In this document: positions 34,744-44,924 of the stretch, one piece after another | How positions within the stretch are numbered: position 1 is the first letter of the stretch | Layout: every line of letters starts with the position of its first letter | NCBI RefSeq assembly: GCF_021556395.1 | Contig: NZ_JAKGCS010000033.1 | Span: 124,001-188,000 of the forward strand | DNA length: 64,000 nucleotides | Source of the DNA: Acuticoccus kalidii | GTDB taxonomy: Bacteria > Pseudomonadota > Alphaproteobacteria > Rhizobiales > Amorphaceae | Direction: 5' to 3' | Notes under the pieces: generated by a model | Databases searched by the model: none | What the model saw: only the letters and a program-made list of their open reading frames with translations | Told to the model about the DNA's origin: nothing | Position numbers and translations under genes: made by a program

Positions 34744-35925
34744 GTGCGGCATCGTCGTCGAGGTCATGTCGGGGACGGTGATCCCGAGAACCATGGGGAC
34801 GGATCCAACAAGATCCGTCCGAGGCGCCGGCCCGAACCGTTGGTGACCGATCCCGGCAAGCGCAAGACGCGCCGTCATCAGGCCGAGGCGCCGCCCGTGC
34901 GACGTCGCTCGCGCGCCGCGCGCCATCCCCTGGTGCTCGCCGCCAATCTCGTTATCTTCCTCATCGTCGTCGGTCTGATCGGCGGCGGGGCGCTGGTGCT
35001 GTTCGGGCGCCAGGCCTACGTCGCGGCCGGCCCGTTGCCGGAGGACGTGGGCGTCGTCATCGATCGTGGCGCTTCGGTGGAAACGATCGCGGCGGGGCTC
35101 GAAGAGCGCGGCGTCATCACCAACCGCTACGTCTTCATGGCCGCCGCCTATACGACCGGCGCGACGCGGCGGATGCAGGCGGGCGAGTACATGATCCCCG
35201 CCCGCGCCTCGATGGAAGATGTGCTGGACCACCTCGTTTCCGGCCGCGTCGTGCGCCACGCGATCACCTTCGCCGAAGGGCTGACGTCGGCGCAGATCGT
35301 CCAGCGGCTCAACGAGGCGGATATCCTCACCGGCCGCATCGACACGATCCCGCCGGAAGGCTCGCTGCTGCCCGAGACCTATCAGGTGACGCGTGGGATG
35401 CCGCGCCAGCGCCTCATCGATACGATGCAGACGGCCCAGGCGAGCGCCCTGTCGGAAATCTGGGCGAATCGGGATCCGAGCATCCCGCTCTCCTCGCCGG
35501 AGGAGCTCGTCATCCTCGCCTCCATCGTCGAGAAGGAGACCGGGCAGCCGAACGAGCGTGACGAGGTGGCCGGGGTGTTCATCAACCGCCTGAACACCAA
35601 CATGCGCCTCCAGTCCGACCCGACGATCCTCTACGGGCTCTATGGCGGCGACGCGTGGGCCCAGTCGCGGACGATCTACCGCTCCGACATGGATCGCGAG
35701 AACCCGTACAACACGTACCAGATCAACGGACTGCCGCCCGGCCCGATCACCAATCCCGGCCGCCAGGCGATGGAGGCGACCGCCAATCCCGCCACCACCG
35801 AAGCGCTCTATTTCGTCGCCGACGGAACCGGGGGGCACGCCTTCGCGCGGACCTACGAGGAGCATCAGCGCAATGTTGCGCGTTGGCGCGAAATCGAGCG
35901 TCAGCGCGGCCAGTCCACGGACTAG
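34744..35925 (+). CDS. mltG: Endolytic murein transglycosylase MltG
   Basis: 393 residues from GTG 34744 with AGGAGG just ahead. A ~65-residue basic cytoplasmic stretch precedes one membrane helix ([22 protein letters not shown]). The periplasmic part has a LysM-like region then the YceG catalytic block [27 protein letters not shown] and [16 protein letters not shown]; the Glu in EKETG is the catalytic residue. It cuts nascent glycan strands. It sits between fabF and yicC, as in many relatives. Confidence 0.94.
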   Translation: MRHRRRGHVGDGDPENHGDGSNKIRPRRRPEPLVTDPGKRKTRRHQAEAPPVRRRSRAARHPLVLAANLVIFLIVVGLIGGGALVLFGRQAYVAAGPLPEDVGVVIDRGASVETIAAGLEERGVITNRYVFMAAAYTTGATRRMQAGEYMIPARASMEDVLDHLVSGRVVRHAITFAEGLTSAQIVQRLNEADILTGRIDTIPPEGSLLPETYQVTRGMPRQRLIDTMQTAQASALSEIWANRDPSIPLSSPEELVILASIVEKETGQPNERDEVAGVFINRLNTNMRLQSDPTILYGLYGGDAWAQSRTIYRSDMDRENPYNTYQINGLPPGPITNPGRQAMEATANPATTEALYFVADGTGGHAFARTYEEHQRNVARWREIERQRGQSTD

Positions 35926-36813
35926 ATGATGGCCTTTCCCGTCCAGTCGATGACCGGTTTCGCGAGCCTCGAAGGCGAGGAAAGCGGCGTCTCCTACCAG
36001 TTCGATGCCCGCTCGGTGAACGGCAAGTCGCTCGATGTGCGCCTGCGCGTTCCGGCCGGGATGGAGCGCACCGAGCCCGAGCTGCGCCGTCTCGTCGGCG
36101 CGACGTTCAAGCGGGGCAATGTCACGTTGTCCTTCATGCTGCGCCGGGGCGAGACCGCGGTCCGCTACACGGTCAATCAGGAGCAGCTCGACGCCTATAT
36201 CGAGGCCATCCAGGCGCTTGCGGCGAGCGGCTCGGTCGCCGCGCCGCGCGCCGATGGGCTTCTCGGCCTGAAGGGCGTCATCGAGACCGCGACGGAGGAG
36301 AGCGAGGAGACGCTCGAAGACGCGCGCGTCCTCGAACTCGCCGCGACGCTCCTTGCCGCTCTGGAAGGGCACCGACGGGAGGAGGGCGCGCGGATCGTGC
36401 CCGTGATCCTCGACCAGCTCGCCGAGATGGAGCGGCTCGGACAGGCGATCGACGCCCATCCCGAGCGCGCGCTCGCGGCGATCAAGGCCCGCTTCGATCG
36501 CCAGCTCGACGACCTCCTCGCCGGCCGCGAGGGCCTGTCCCCCGAACGGCTTCACCAAGAGGCGGCGCTGATGGCGACGCGCGCCGACGTGCGCGAGGAG
36601 CTCGACCGGCTGCGCGTCCATATCGAAGCGGCCCGCGACCTGATCGCCGAGGGCGGTCCGGTCGGCCGCAAGCTCGACTTTCTCTGCCAAGAGCTCAACC
36701 GCGAGACCAACACAATCTGCTCGAAGGCGCCGCACCACACGATCACTGCCCTCGGGCTCGAACTGAAGGCGGCGGTGGAGCAGGTGCGCGAGCAGGTGCA
36801 GAACCTCGAATGA
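35926..36813 (+). CDS. yicC: YicC-family endoribonuclease
   Basis: 295 residues; ATG 35926 directly follows the mltG TAG, and a second ATG at 35929 is possible. [11 protein letters not shown] at the N-terminus and the C-terminal block [21 protein letters not shown] are the YicC signatures. E. coli YicC is reported as an RNase. Its TGA overlaps the gmk ATG by 4 bases; yicC-gmk pairing is widespread in proteobacteria. Confidence 0.93.
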   Translation: MMAFPVQSMTGFASLEGEESGVSYQFDARSVNGKSLDVRLRVPAGMERTEPELRRLVGATFKRGNVTLSFMLRRGETAVRYTVNQEQLDAYIEAIQALAASGSVAAPRADGLLGLKGVIETATEESEETLEDARVLELAATLLAALEGHRREEGARIVPVILDQLAEMERLGQAIDAHPERALAAIKARFDRQLDDLLAGREGLSPERLHQEAALMATRADVREELDRLRVHIEAARDLIAEGGPVGRKLDFLCQELNRETNTICSKAPHHTITALGLELKAAVEQVREQVQNLE

Positions 36814-37481
36814 CGGCGCCCGACACCTATACCCGCCGGGGCCTTCTCGTGGTCCTCTCCTCGCCCTCCGGCGCCGGCAAGAGCACGATCTCCCGCCTCC
36901 TGCTCGAGCAGGACAAGAGCCTGTCTCTCTCGATCTCGGTGACGACCCGCAAACGCCGCGCGAGCGAGGTGGAGGGCGTGCATTATCACTTCGTCACGAT
37001 GCGCGATTTCGAGCTGATGCGTGACCGGGGCGAGCTTCTGGAATGGGCCGAGGTTCACGGCAACTGTTACGGCACGCCGCGCGATCCGGTCGAAAAGGCG
37101 CTGTCGTCCGGGCGTGACGTGCTGTTCGACATCGACTGGCAAGGGGCCTCCCAGCTCCAGGCGGCGATGCCGGACGATCTCGTCTCGATCTTCGTGTTGC
37201 CGCCGTCCGGCGCCGAGCTTCATTCGCGTCTCGTCCGCCGCGCGGAGGACGACGAGGCGACGATCCTGCGCCGTCTGCGCAATGCCCGCGAAGAGCTCAC
37301 CCATTACACCGAATACGACTATGTCATCGTCAATGACGAGCTGCAGTCGGCTCTCGCGAGCGTTGGTGCGATCCTCGCCGCCGAGCGCGTGCGTCGCCGC
37401 CGCCTCAACGGGCTCGACCGCTTCGTGGCGAGCGTGTCCGACGCGCTGGTGACGGACGGCACGGAAAAGGTCTCCGACTAA
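36810..37481 (+). CDS. gmk: Guanylate kinase
   Basis: 223 residues. The P-loop is [10 protein letters not shown], the GMP-binding region includes [19 protein letters not shown] and [12 protein letters not shown], and the LID/adenine region has RLRNAREEL. It converts GMP and ATP to GDP and ADP. The start overlaps yicC by 4 bases. Normal length for the family. Confidence 0.96.
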   Translation: MTAPDTYTRRGLLVVLSSPSGAGKSTISRLLLEQDKSLSLSISVTTRKRRASEVEGVHYHFVTMRDFELMRDRGELLEWAEVHGNCYGTPRDPVEKALSSGRDVLFDIDWQGASQLQAAMPDDLVSIFVLPPSGAELHSRLVRRAEDDEATILRRLRNAREELTHYTEYDYVIVNDELQSALASVGAILAAERVRRRRLNGLDRFVASVSDALVTDGTEKVSD

Positions 37482-37499
37482 AGCGGCCCTGCTGAGCGA

Positions 37500-38279
37500 A
37501 TGGACGCGCCTCGGCATCCGGCTCCCGACCCTCAGATCGACGCTGTAATGGCGGCGCTCCGCGAGGTTTTCGGGGAAGGGCTCGTCGGCGTCTATCTGCA
37601 CGGCTCGGCTGTCTCCGGCGGGCTCCGTCCGCACAGCGACATCGATATTCTGGCGGTCGTCGCCCGGCCGTTGAGCGATGAGGAGCGCCAAGGGCTGCTT
37701 GCCGCCCTGCTGGCGATTTCGGCGCCTCATCCGGCGCCGGTCAGCGGACCGCGTTGCATCGAGGTGATCGTGTTCACCCGCGCGGCGCTCGGGGCAGGGG
37801 GATTTCCGGCCGAAGCGGAGTTCGTCTTTGGCGAATGGCTGCGCGCGGCCTTCGAGGCGGGGGAGGCGCCGGGTCCGGTGCCCGACCCGGAGAACACGTT
37901 GATCCTCGCACAGGCGCGGCTCGCGTCTCACCCCCTTTATGGACCCGGCGCCGCCGCGCTCCTACCGCCCGTGCCGGCGCAAGACGTGCGCCGTGCGATG
38001 CGGGAGGCGCTCCCGGCGCTTCTCGCCGGTCTCGCAGGCGATGAGACCAACGTCCTCCTGACACTCGCGCGCATGTGGCGAACGGCGACGATGGGCTACT
38101 TCGTGGCCAAGGACGAGGCGGCGCTCTGGGCCGCGGCCCGGTTGCCGCGGCGTGCGGCGGCGGTTCTGGATCTCGCCAAAGCCGGTTATCGCGGAAGCGC
38201 CGTCGATTGGGACGACCGCGCCGCGGAGGTCCGGCGGACGGCGGCGTGTCTCGCGGAGCGCGTCACGGCGCAGTTGTGA
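37500..38279 (+). CDS. AadA-like aminoglycoside nucleotidyltransferase
   Basis: 259 residues, close to the usual AadA length. The nucleotidyltransferase motif is VYLHGSAVSGGLRPHSDIDIL, in which the GSA and the SDID acidic pair bind Mg-ATP; the trimmed form HGSAVSGG ... SDID is what defines the ANT(3'')/ANT(9) group. The C-terminal helical half (ETNVLLTLARMWRTATMGYFVAKDEAALWA) also follows AadA. Its base composition is like the neighbours and no mobile element is near, so it looks native rather than acquired. The usual activity is adenylylation of streptomycin and spectinomycin; whether it confers resistance here is unknown. Confidence 0.85.
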   Translation: MDAPRHPAPDPQIDAVMAALREVFGEGLVGVYLHGSAVSGGLRPHSDIDILAVVARPLSDEERQGLLAALLAISAPHPAPVSGPRCIEVIVFTRAALGAGGFPAEAEFVFGEWLRAAFEAGEAPGPVPDPENTLILAQARLASHPLYGPGAAALLPPVPAQDVRRAMREALPALLAGLAGDETNVLLTLARMWRTATMGYFVAKDEAALWAAARLPRRAAAVLDLAKAGYRGSAVDWDDRAAEVRRTAACLAERVTAQL

Positions 38280-38301
38280 CCCGAGGGGCGCGCGGGCGGC
38301 G

Positions 38302-39225
38302 TTATTGCCCTCGCCCCTCGCTCGCATAGATCTCGGCGAGGCGCACGAACGCGTCAAGGCTCAACTGCTCGGCCCGTTCCGTCGGGGCGATGTCGGCGGC
38401 CGACAACAGTGCTTCCGGCGTCTTCGTCAGGGCCTTCAGGCTGGAGCGCAGCATCTTGCGGCGCTGGCCGAATGCGGCGGCGGTCACCTGGCTGAGCGCG
38501 CCGATCGGCACACGGGCGGCGTCCGGCTTCGGATCGAGCCGCACGACGCTCGACCACACCTTAGGCGGCGGCACGAAGGCGCTGGGCGCGATGTCGAAGA
38601 CGCTTTCCGTATGGGCCCTGACGCCCGCGAGGACGCCGAGGCGGCCATAGGCCTCGCTCGTCGGGGCCGCGGTGATCCGGTTCGCCACCTCCCGCTGGAC
38701 CATGATCGTCGCGTTCGCCCACCAAGACGGCCAACTGCCTTTGGTCAGCCAGCCGACGAGGAGCGGTGTCGCGACGTTATACGGAAGGTTCGAGCAGATG
38801 ATCGCGCCTTCGGGGGCGATCGCCGTCCAGTCCGCCGTCAAGGCGTCGGTGATATGGACGGTGAGGCGGCCGGCGGCGGCGTCCTCTAGGGGCGCGAGGA
38901 TCGTCGCGGCGCGGGCGTCCTTCTCGACCGCGATGACGTGCGCGCCGGCCTTGAGGAGCGAGCGCGTGAGCCCGCCGGGGCCGGGGCCGACCTCGACCAC
39001 GGTCTGCCCGGCGAGCGGCGCGTCGGTCGGTGCGCCCGGCATCCGCGCGGTGCGGGCGATCTTGTCCGTCAGGTTGAAGTCGAACAGGAAATGTTGGCCG
39101 AGGGACTTCTTGGCCGTCATCCCCTCTGCGGCGAGGATCTCGCGCAGCGGGGGCAGGGCGTCGATGCGCTGTCTCAGAGCGGCGAGGGCGGCGTCGTCCT
39201 CGCCCCCACCGGTCGGAGCGTCCAT
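38302..39225 (-). CDS. rsmA: 16S rRNA dimethyladenosine transferase
   Basis: 307 residues from ATG 39225; a longer frame reaches 39369 but overlaps surA. KKSLGQHFLFDFNLTDKI is the KsgA N-terminal motif, EVGPGPGGLTRSLL the SAM site, and SNLPYNVATPLL the NLPY catalytic motif. It dimethylates two adenines near the 3' end of 16S rRNA. It starts 5 bases after the surA stop. pdxA, commonly between surA and rsmA, is absent. Confidence 0.95.
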   Translation of the reverse strand: MDAPTGGGEDDAALAALRQRIDALPPLREILAAEGMTAKKSLGQHFLFDFNLTDKIARTARMPGAPTDAPLAGQTVVEVGPGPGGLTRSLLKAGAHVIAVEKDARAATILAPLEDAAAGRLTVHITDALTADWTAIAPEGAIICSNLPYNVATPLLVGWLTKGSWPSWWANATIMVQREVANRITAAPTSEAYGRLGVLAGVRAHTESVFDIAPSAFVPPPKVWSSVVRLDPKPDAARVPIGALSQVTAAAFGQRRKMLRSSLKALTKTPEALLSAADIAPTERAEQLSLDAFVRLAEIYASEGRGQ

Positions 39226-39230
39226 CGGGC

Positions 39231-40139
39231 TCAGCGGCGTTCGATCACCGCGTCGCGGCGAAGCTGACGCAGATACTGCTTGGAGAATTGCTCGCCGCGC
39301 TCGTTGGCGAGCTCGGGCTCCAGCGCCTTCATCGCGGCGTTGGTCGATTGCATGGTCTTCTTGTCGCACACGGCGAAGAGGACGAGGCCGCGCGGGGTCT
39401 CGATCGGGGCGGCGAGCTTGCCGACGGGAACGTCCTTGAGGGCGTCCTGAACATCGTTGGTCAGCTCGGATTCGGTTCGGCGGCCGAACGGGCGGACGAC
39501 GACATTGCGCGTCTTCTTCACGAGCTCGATGCCGTTGGCGCAGCCGTTGAACTCGGCCCGCAGCTTGCTCGCGATCCGGTTGGCTTCGGCGAGACGCTGA
39601 GCGGACGGATTTTCCGGCATCGCGACGATGACCTGTTGCAGCGTGTACTCGGCGGTCTCGATCTGCCGCTCGAGGGTGTCGTCCTTCAGGAGGGCGGCGA
39701 CGAGGTCCTGCTCGGTCACTTGCGATTCGGCTTGGAAGCGGGCGCGGACGAGGCGGTTGAAGGCGATTTGCGCGCGAATGCGGTCGCGCAACGTCTTGAT
39801 GTTGACGCCCTGCTGGCTGAGCGCCTGGCCGAGCTGCCCGGCGGACAGCTTCACGCGGCCGGCGATCTCGCCGATCGCCCGATCGACGTCGCCTTCGTCG
39901 ATGGTGACATTGGCTTGCCGCGCGGCGTTCAACTGAAGCTTCTCGTCGATCAATTCGTCGAGAGCCATCGAGGATAGCGCGCCCTGCGTGCCGGTGAGGC
40001 GCAGCAGGCGTTCCCGCTGCCCGACATCATAGGAGGTGATCGGGCTTCCGTTGACGACGGCGACGATCGACGTTGCAGATGCCGGCGCGGTCGGCGCCAG
40101 CATGAGGACGACAAGCAGAGCGACTAGGATTCGAACCAT
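39231..40139 (-). CDS. surA: SurA-like periplasmic chaperone/peptidyl-prolyl isomerase
   Basis: 302 residues from ATG 40139. A signal peptide (ILVALLVVLMLAPTAPASA) is followed by the SurA N-terminal domain (SIVAVVNGSPITSYDVGQR, LDELIDEKLQL) and a single parvulin-like domain (~175-290). E. coli SurA has two such domains and is longer. It assists outer-membrane protein folding. The lptD gene lies 167 bases upstream in the same orientation, as in many relatives; both serve outer-membrane assembly. Confidence 0.88.
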   Translation of the reverse strand: MVRILVALLVVLMLAPTAPASATSIVAVVNGSPITSYDVGQRERLLRLTGTQGALSSMALDELIDEKLQLNAARQANVTIDEGDVDRAIGEIAGRVKLSAGQLGQALSQQGVNIKTLRDRIRAQIAFNRLVRARFQAESQVTEQDLVAALLKDDTLERQIETAEYTLQQVIVAMPENPSAQRLAEANRIASKLRAEFNGCANGIELVKKTRNVVVRPFGRRTESELTNDVQDALKDVPVGKLAAPIETPRGLVLFAVCDKKTMQSTNAAMKALEPELANERGEQFSKQYLRQLRRDAVIERR

Positions 40140-40306
40140 GACAACACACTCTCGGCTTCGGGGCGCTCTCGGTCTCACCCCGGTCGGTCTCGTGGTTTGC
40201 GAGGCGTGTCGGGGTCGACCGCATTCAAGGTTCGGTTGAGACTCCCGCACGCCGCGCACCCCCTCTCATACCGCACGGAGAGGAAGTTTCAACGCGTGCA
40301 AGGGTC

Positions 40307-42652
40307 TCAGTTGTCGAGCCCGGTCGAAACGGTACCGTCGCCGATGGTGCGCAGGCCGATGCGGAAGAACACCGTCCGGTCGACCGGATCCTCGGGAAGT
40401 CCGCCCCGATCCTCCGAATAGGCGACGGAGACCGACAGGGAATCGTCGTCATAGGCGACGCCGATCCCCTCGCGGATGATGTCGCGATCCTTGAGGTCGT
40501 AGCGGAGCTGGCCGAAGATCCGCACCCGCTCCAGCGCGCGGAGCGACGCGGCGACCTGGATCTCCTCCCGGTCGTCGATGATGCCGAGGTCCGGCTGCTT
40601 GGCGAGGAAGGTGTAGACGGCGCTGCTGGTCAGCGGCCCGGTGCGTGCGGCGGCCGAGACTTCGGCCCGCTGGATGTCGAGCGTCTCGTCGTCGAAGCGG
40701 CCTTTGGCGGTGATCGCGAGGCCGCCATTGGTGTCGAAATAGAGGCCACCGACGAGATCGGAATCGTCGGACGAAAGGCCCGAATTGCCGGTCGAGTCCA
40801 TGATGTCGGGCACGGCGTAGGAGTTGCGCCCGGCGAGGTGATAGGACTGGCCGACCGTCGCCGCGAGCATCGCGCCGGAATAGGTCTGCAGCACGTAGCG
40901 CACGCCGATATTGGCGCGCACGCCGCCTTCCACGCGGTCATAGCCCGAAAAGCGCGTCGTCCCGAACAGGTTGGTGTCGTCGAACACGACGGACTGCGCG
41001 TCGTCGTTCGGTAGCGAGCCGATATGCGTTTCGTTGGGGCGGGCGATGATCTCTGCGATCGGCTCGATCGTCTGCGTGCCCCATTTCGAGGAGACGAGCC
41101 ACGGCCAGCGATAGGTCAGGCCGACCCAGGGCATCGCCCGGCCGAGAACATCGTCGTCGAGCGAGGTGACGTTCGGATCGCGATTGTCGAGCGCGAAGAG
41201 ATCGCCGCGCGCGCCGGCGAATGGGGTGAACACCTGGCCGAGCGGGGCGAACACGCGCTTGCGCCAATTCACTTCGGCGCTCGCACGGGTGAACGTGCCT
41301 TCGACGCCGCGGAAACGGGCGATGCGCTGATTGTCGACGATCGCGCCGAACGCGTCCGTCTCCTGATGGGTGAGGGAGATCAGGTTGAACTTGTAGGAGA
41401 GTTCGCCGGACAGGACCGACCGGTTGACCACGCCTTCATAGTCGATCGCCGGGTGCACATAGGCCTGCTTGCCCTGGAGCTGCTGGCCGACACCGCTGAA
41501 GGGGGCGGGGGCGTTGAGGACCTGGGTCGAGTTATAATCGTCCTGGAGGATGCGGAAGGCCCAGACCCGCGCGTCGAAATAATTCCGGTCGCCGAGGCCG
41601 GTGAGGTAGATGGTCGTCGGCTCGGTGAGGTTGTCGCCCGTCGACTGTTTGTAGTCGCTGAGATAGCGCCGGTCGGTCGTCGCGGTGCTCTCCCAGCCCC
41701 ACTGCCAATCGGGGTTGATGTAGAAATTGCCCTCCGTCGACACCGAGCCGCGGAAATTGCGGTTGCCGGAGGAATCGTCGAACGCCGACGGGTCGAGCTG
41801 GTAGATGCCCGTCGCGCGGACGCGGAAGCTGCCGCTGCCCGTCCGCTGGCGATACTCGACATCGCCGAAGACGCCTTGGCGCGAGAGCGGCGTCGCGGCG
41901 AAGGTCACGTCGCGGCTCGGCCCGAGCGTCTGGAAATAGGGGACGCGGACGCCGAAGCCGAGAAGGTTCGAGTAGATCGCCGTCGGCATCAGGAAGCCGG
42001 ATTTGCGGCGCACCGTGGGGTCCGGCACCGAAAAGTTCGGCAGGACGGCGACGGTGTTGCCGAAGAGGTCGAATTCCGGCTTCTCGAAGCGCAGCGTCTT
42101 GTCGGCCTCGTTGTAGATGACCTTGCGCGCCTTAATGGCCCAGGTCGGCGGCTTGTCCGGCCGCTTGCGGCAGGAATAGCAGGCCGTATAGCCGGCATCC
42201 TCGAAGATGGTGACTTCGCCGTCGACCCGCTCGGCGCGGTTGGCGGCGAGGCGGGTGCGATAGATCGTGTCGGCGCGCAGACCGGTGAGGAAGCCCTCGC
42301 GCAGATCCTCCGACAATTCGATCTCGCGGGCGACGACGATGTTGCCGTCCGGCTCCTCGAGACGCACGCCGCCGGCGGCCGACAGCCGGTTCGCCGCCTG
42401 GTCGTAATGAACCCGCGAGGCGAAGATCTGATAGCCGTTATATTCGATGAAGACGCTGCCGACGGCCGTCACCGCCCCGGTGTCGACATCGTAGACGAGC
42501 GTGTCGGACTCCAGAAGCATCTGCGAGCCGGGGGCGGCCTGCAGCGGACGGTCGAAGAGCTGCGCGGCCGCGGGCGGTGCCGTCGCGGCCGCGACAGTCG
42601 CGACGCAGGTGAAGGCAAGCGCCAGCCGGCGCGTGTGATCGAGGATACGCAC
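40307..42652 (-). CDS. lptD: LPS assembly protein LptD
   Basis: 781 residues from GTG 42652, which overlaps the TAG of lptG by one base. A signal peptide ends near TAPPAAAQLF. Residues ~35-160 form the OstA/LptA-like periplasmic domain (DTLVYDVDTGAVTAVGSVFIEYNG region), and the rest is a C-terminal beta-barrel with many amphipathic strands. Cysteines are seen in CYSCRKRPDKP. With LptE it inserts LPS into the outer leaflet. It is made with lptF and lptG, the inner-membrane part of the same export machine. Confidence 0.94.
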   Translation of the reverse strand: MRILDHTRRLALAFTCVATVAAATAPPAAAQLFDRPLQAAPGSQMLLESDTLVYDVDTGAVTAVGSVFIEYNGYQIFASRVHYDQAANRLSAAGGVRLEEPDGNIVVAREIELSEDLREGFLTGLRADTIYRTRLAANRAERVDGEVTIFEDAGYTACYSCRKRPDKPPTWAIKARKVIYNEADKTLRFEKPEFDLFGNTVAVLPNFSVPDPTVRRKSGFLMPTAIYSNLLGFGVRVPYFQTLGPSRDVTFAATPLSRQGVFGDVEYRQRTGSGSFRVRATGIYQLDPSAFDDSSGNRNFRGSVSTEGNFYINPDWQWGWESTATTDRRYLSDYKQSTGDNLTEPTTIYLTGLGDRNYFDARVWAFRILQDDYNSTQVLNAPAPFSGVGQQLQGKQAYVHPAIDYEGVVNRSVLSGELSYKFNLISLTHQETDAFGAIVDNQRIARFRGVEGTFTRASAEVNWRKRVFAPLGQVFTPFAGARGDLFALDNRDPNVTSLDDDVLGRAMPWVGLTYRWPWLVSSKWGTQTIEPIAEIIARPNETHIGSLPNDDAQSVVFDDTNLFGTTRFSGYDRVEGGVRANIGVRYVLQTYSGAMLAATVGQSYHLAGRNSYAVPDIMDSTGNSGLSSDDSDLVGGLYFDTNGGLAITAKGRFDDETLDIQRAEVSAAARTGPLTSSAVYTFLAKQPDLGIIDDREEIQVAASLRALERVRIFGQLRYDLKDRDIIREGIGVAYDDDSLSVSVAYSEDRGGLPEDPVDRTVFFRIGLRTIGDGTVSTGLDN

Positions 42653-43758
42653 TACCCGTCCTCGCTGTGCAAAAGGGCGGATATGCCGAAGAGAGCGGCC
42701 CCGATACCGGGGAGCCAGGCGGCGAAGATCGGCGGAACGGCCCCCGCTTCGCCAAGATCGGACGCGACCGCGGAGGCGATATAGAGCGCGAAGCCGGCGA
42801 CAATGCCGCCCGAGATCGCGCGCGTCACGCCGCCGAGGCGGACGAGGCGCAGGGAGACGCTCGCCGCGATCAGCACCATCGCCGCAAGGAGGAGGGGGCG
42901 GGCGAGGAGCACCTGATATTGCAGCGCGAAGCGGTGCGCCGGCAGTCCGGCCCGCTCGGCGAGCGAAACCGCGTCCGGCAGGCGCCAGAAGGAGATCGTG
43001 TCTGGCCGGGCGACCGCTTCACGCACCTCGACCGGGGTGAGGGCGGTCTGCACGACGGCGCTCTCCTCCTGGGTCGCGTTCCCTTCGACGTCATAGCGGG
43101 TGACGTTGGTGAGCACCCATTCGCCGGGCGTGAGGCTCGCCGTGTCGCCTTCGACACGGCCGATGAAACGGTTTTCCGAATCGAGGAGGTGGCCCACGAC
43201 GCCGAACAGAGTGAGGCCGTCGGACGTCGCGGCGCGCGCATGCATGATCGATCCGCCGTTCGGCCCCTCCTGGCGGAACCAGACGGAGCTCGAGCTGCCG
43301 GTCAGCATCCGCGCCTCGTTGCCGAGCACGCGGGCGCTCAGGGCCTCGGAGCGCTCGCGGGCGGCGGCCGAGAGGGGATTGTAGAGCGTCGTCGACACGA
43401 TACCGAGCGCGATCACTGTGAGGATGCCCGGCAGGATGAACTGCCAGGCCGAGATGCCGGCCGCCCGCATGACCGCGAGCTCGAGTCGGCGATTGAGCGC
43501 GAGGAACGCGGCGATCGCGCCGAAGAGAACGGCAAAGGGAAGGAACTCCTCGGTCAAGGACGGCGTTTTGAAGAAGGATGCGGCGACGGCCTCGGCCGCA
43601 TTGAAGGATTCCCGGTCGACCGAGCGGCGAACGAGCTCGATCACGTCGGCGAGGAAGATAATGGCCGTACCGAGCAAAAAGAAGCCGCCGATCCAGCGCA
43701 GGAATGTCAGCGAGAGATAAATCGACAGGGTACGGCCTGGACCGATGCGGGTCATCAT
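42652..43758 (-). CDS. lptG: LPS export permease LptG
   Basis: 368 residues with three membrane helices near the N-terminus, a periplasmic domain (~125-265) and three helices at the C-terminus, the LptF/LptG layout. LSIYLSLTFLRWIGGFFLLG and LPFAVLFGAIAAFLALNRRLELAVMRAAG in parts are conserved; the RRLELAVMRAAGIS segment is the coupling helix for the LptB ATPase. ATG 43758 overlaps the end of lptF by 4 bases. Confidence 0.92.
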   Translation of the reverse strand: MMTRIGPGRTLSIYLSLTFLRWIGGFFLLGTAIIFLADVIELVRRSVDRESFNAAEAVAASFFKTPSLTEEFLPFAVLFGAIAAFLALNRRLELAVMRAAGISAWQFILPGILTVIALGIVSTTLYNPLSAAARERSEALSARVLGNEARMLTGSSSSVWFRQEGPNGGSIMHARAATSDGLTLFGVVGHLLDSENRFIGRVEGDTASLTPGEWVLTNVTRYDVEGNATQEESAVVQTALTPVEVREAVARPDTISFWRLPDAVSLAERAGLPAHRFALQYQVLLARPLLLAAMVLIAASVSLRLVRLGGVTRAISGGIVAGFALYIASAVASDLGEAGAVPPIFAAWLPGIGAALFGISALLHSEDG

Positions 43759-44924
43759 GCGGGCGCCCCCGCGATCCGCTTCTGTGTCAATCGGTTGAGC
43801 GTCGCGACGAGGCTGTTCCAGATCCGCTCATGGAAGGTGACGGAGCGATCCGTAACGATCAAGAAGAAGACGAACGCGCCGATGCCGATCAGCAGCGGAT
43901 AGACCGCGACGGCATATTGCGGCGTGTCCTCGACCGCGAGGAGGATGCCGTAGGATGCGCCCCGCACCACGGCGACGGCGATCGCGGCGGCGAAGATACC
44001 GGCGAAGCGGCCCTGACGGTGCATCCGCGGATCGCCGACGAAGAGGAACACGATCAGCGCATAGACGAACGGCGCGATCGGCTGGGACAGCCGGTCATGC
44101 AGCTCGATCGCGAAGCGGGCCTCGCGGTCGGCGCGATAGGTGTCGTCCGGCTCGGGATAGAGAAGCTCGACGAGGGTCCGCTCCGAGGGGCGGAAGGTCG
44201 GCGTTTGTGGGCCGGCGGTGAGGTCGGTGAGGTCGAAGGCGTAGGCGTCGAAGGCGGCGACGGACAGCTCGTTCGAAGGACGCTCCATGCGCTGCGCGCT
44301 GCCGTTCGTCATCACGAGGAGGGTGTTGTCCTCCGCTTCGACGACGCGGGCGTTTTCGGCGAGATAGGTGATGCCGAGATCGGGGCGCCGCTGATCGTCG
44401 AGCAGGAGCCCGTGGAGGGTCCCGTCGGCCTGGCGGTCGCGAATGTTGACGGTGAGGCCGTCTTCGATCTCGATGAAGCGGCCGGGCTGGACGATCGAGG
44501 TGACGACATCGGCGCGCACGCTCGTCAGCAGGACGCGGGCCTCGGCGAGCCCTTTGGGGCCGAGATAGGCCGTTCCGAACGCGACGAGCGCGGCGCACAC
44601 CGCGGCGGCGACCAGCGCCGGCTGAAGGAGGCGCAGCCGACCCGCCCCCGCGGCGCCGATGACGACGAGCTCGCTGTCACGGTTCATCGAGTCGTAGACG
44701 ACGATCATCGCGATCACGAAGGCGATGGGCGCGAGCATCGTGGCGAGGAAAGGGACGGCGAGGGCGGTGAGGCCGAAGAAGACGGCGAAGGTCTGACCCT
44801 TCGCGGTGACGAGGTCGAGCCGCTGCAGCGCCTGGGTGGACCAGATCACTGCGGTCAGGATCAAAAGCGCTGCCGGAAAGATCGTCAGAATCCGCCGACA
44901 CATATACCGATTGATCAGCGGCAT
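43755..44924 (-). CDS. lptF: LPS export permease LptF
   Basis: 389 residues from ATG 44924; the frame extends to 44993 but INRYMCRRILTIFPAALLIL is the family N-terminus. Six membrane helices surround a periplasmic beta-jellyroll. The coupling helix is in MNRDSELVVIGAAGAGRLRLL. With LptG and LptB it extracts LPS from the inner membrane. First gene of lptF-lptG-lptD, divergent from pepA with a 218-base gap. Confidence 0.92.
   Translation of the reverse strand: MPLINRYMCRRILTIFPAALLILTAVIWSTQALQRLDLVTAKGQTFAVFFGLTALAVPFLATMLAPIAFVIAMIVVYDSMNRDSELVVIGAAGAGRLRLLQPALVAAAVCAALVAFGTAYLGPKGLAEARVLLTSVRADVVTSIVQPGRFIEIEDGLTVNIRDRQADGTLHGLLLDDQRRPDLGITYLAENARVVEAEDNTLLVMTNGSAQRMERPSNELSVAAFDAYAFDLTDLTAGPQTPTFRPSERTLVELLYPEPDDTYRADREARFAIELHDRLSQPIAPFVYALIVFLFVGDPRMHRQGRFAGIFAAAIAVAVVRGASYGILLAVEDTPQYAVAVYPLLIGIGAFVFFLIVTDRSVTFHERIWNSLVATLNRLTQKRIAGAPA

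Noticed and set aside
37500..38279. AadA-like gene as part of an integron or transposon
   Set aside because: No attC-like repeat, integrase, transposase or change in base composition is seen on either side.
38282..38320. CGAGGGGCG/CGCCCCTCG inverted repeat as terminator between the AadA-like gene and rsmA
   Set aside because: The loop is 21 bases, there is no T-run and one arm lies inside the rsmA coding end.
40125..40140. A GGTTCGAATCC T-loop-like signature on the minus strand suggesting a tRNA
   Set aside because: It encodes the first residues of the SurA-like signal peptide (MVRIL), and no acceptor or anticodon stem can be drawn around it.
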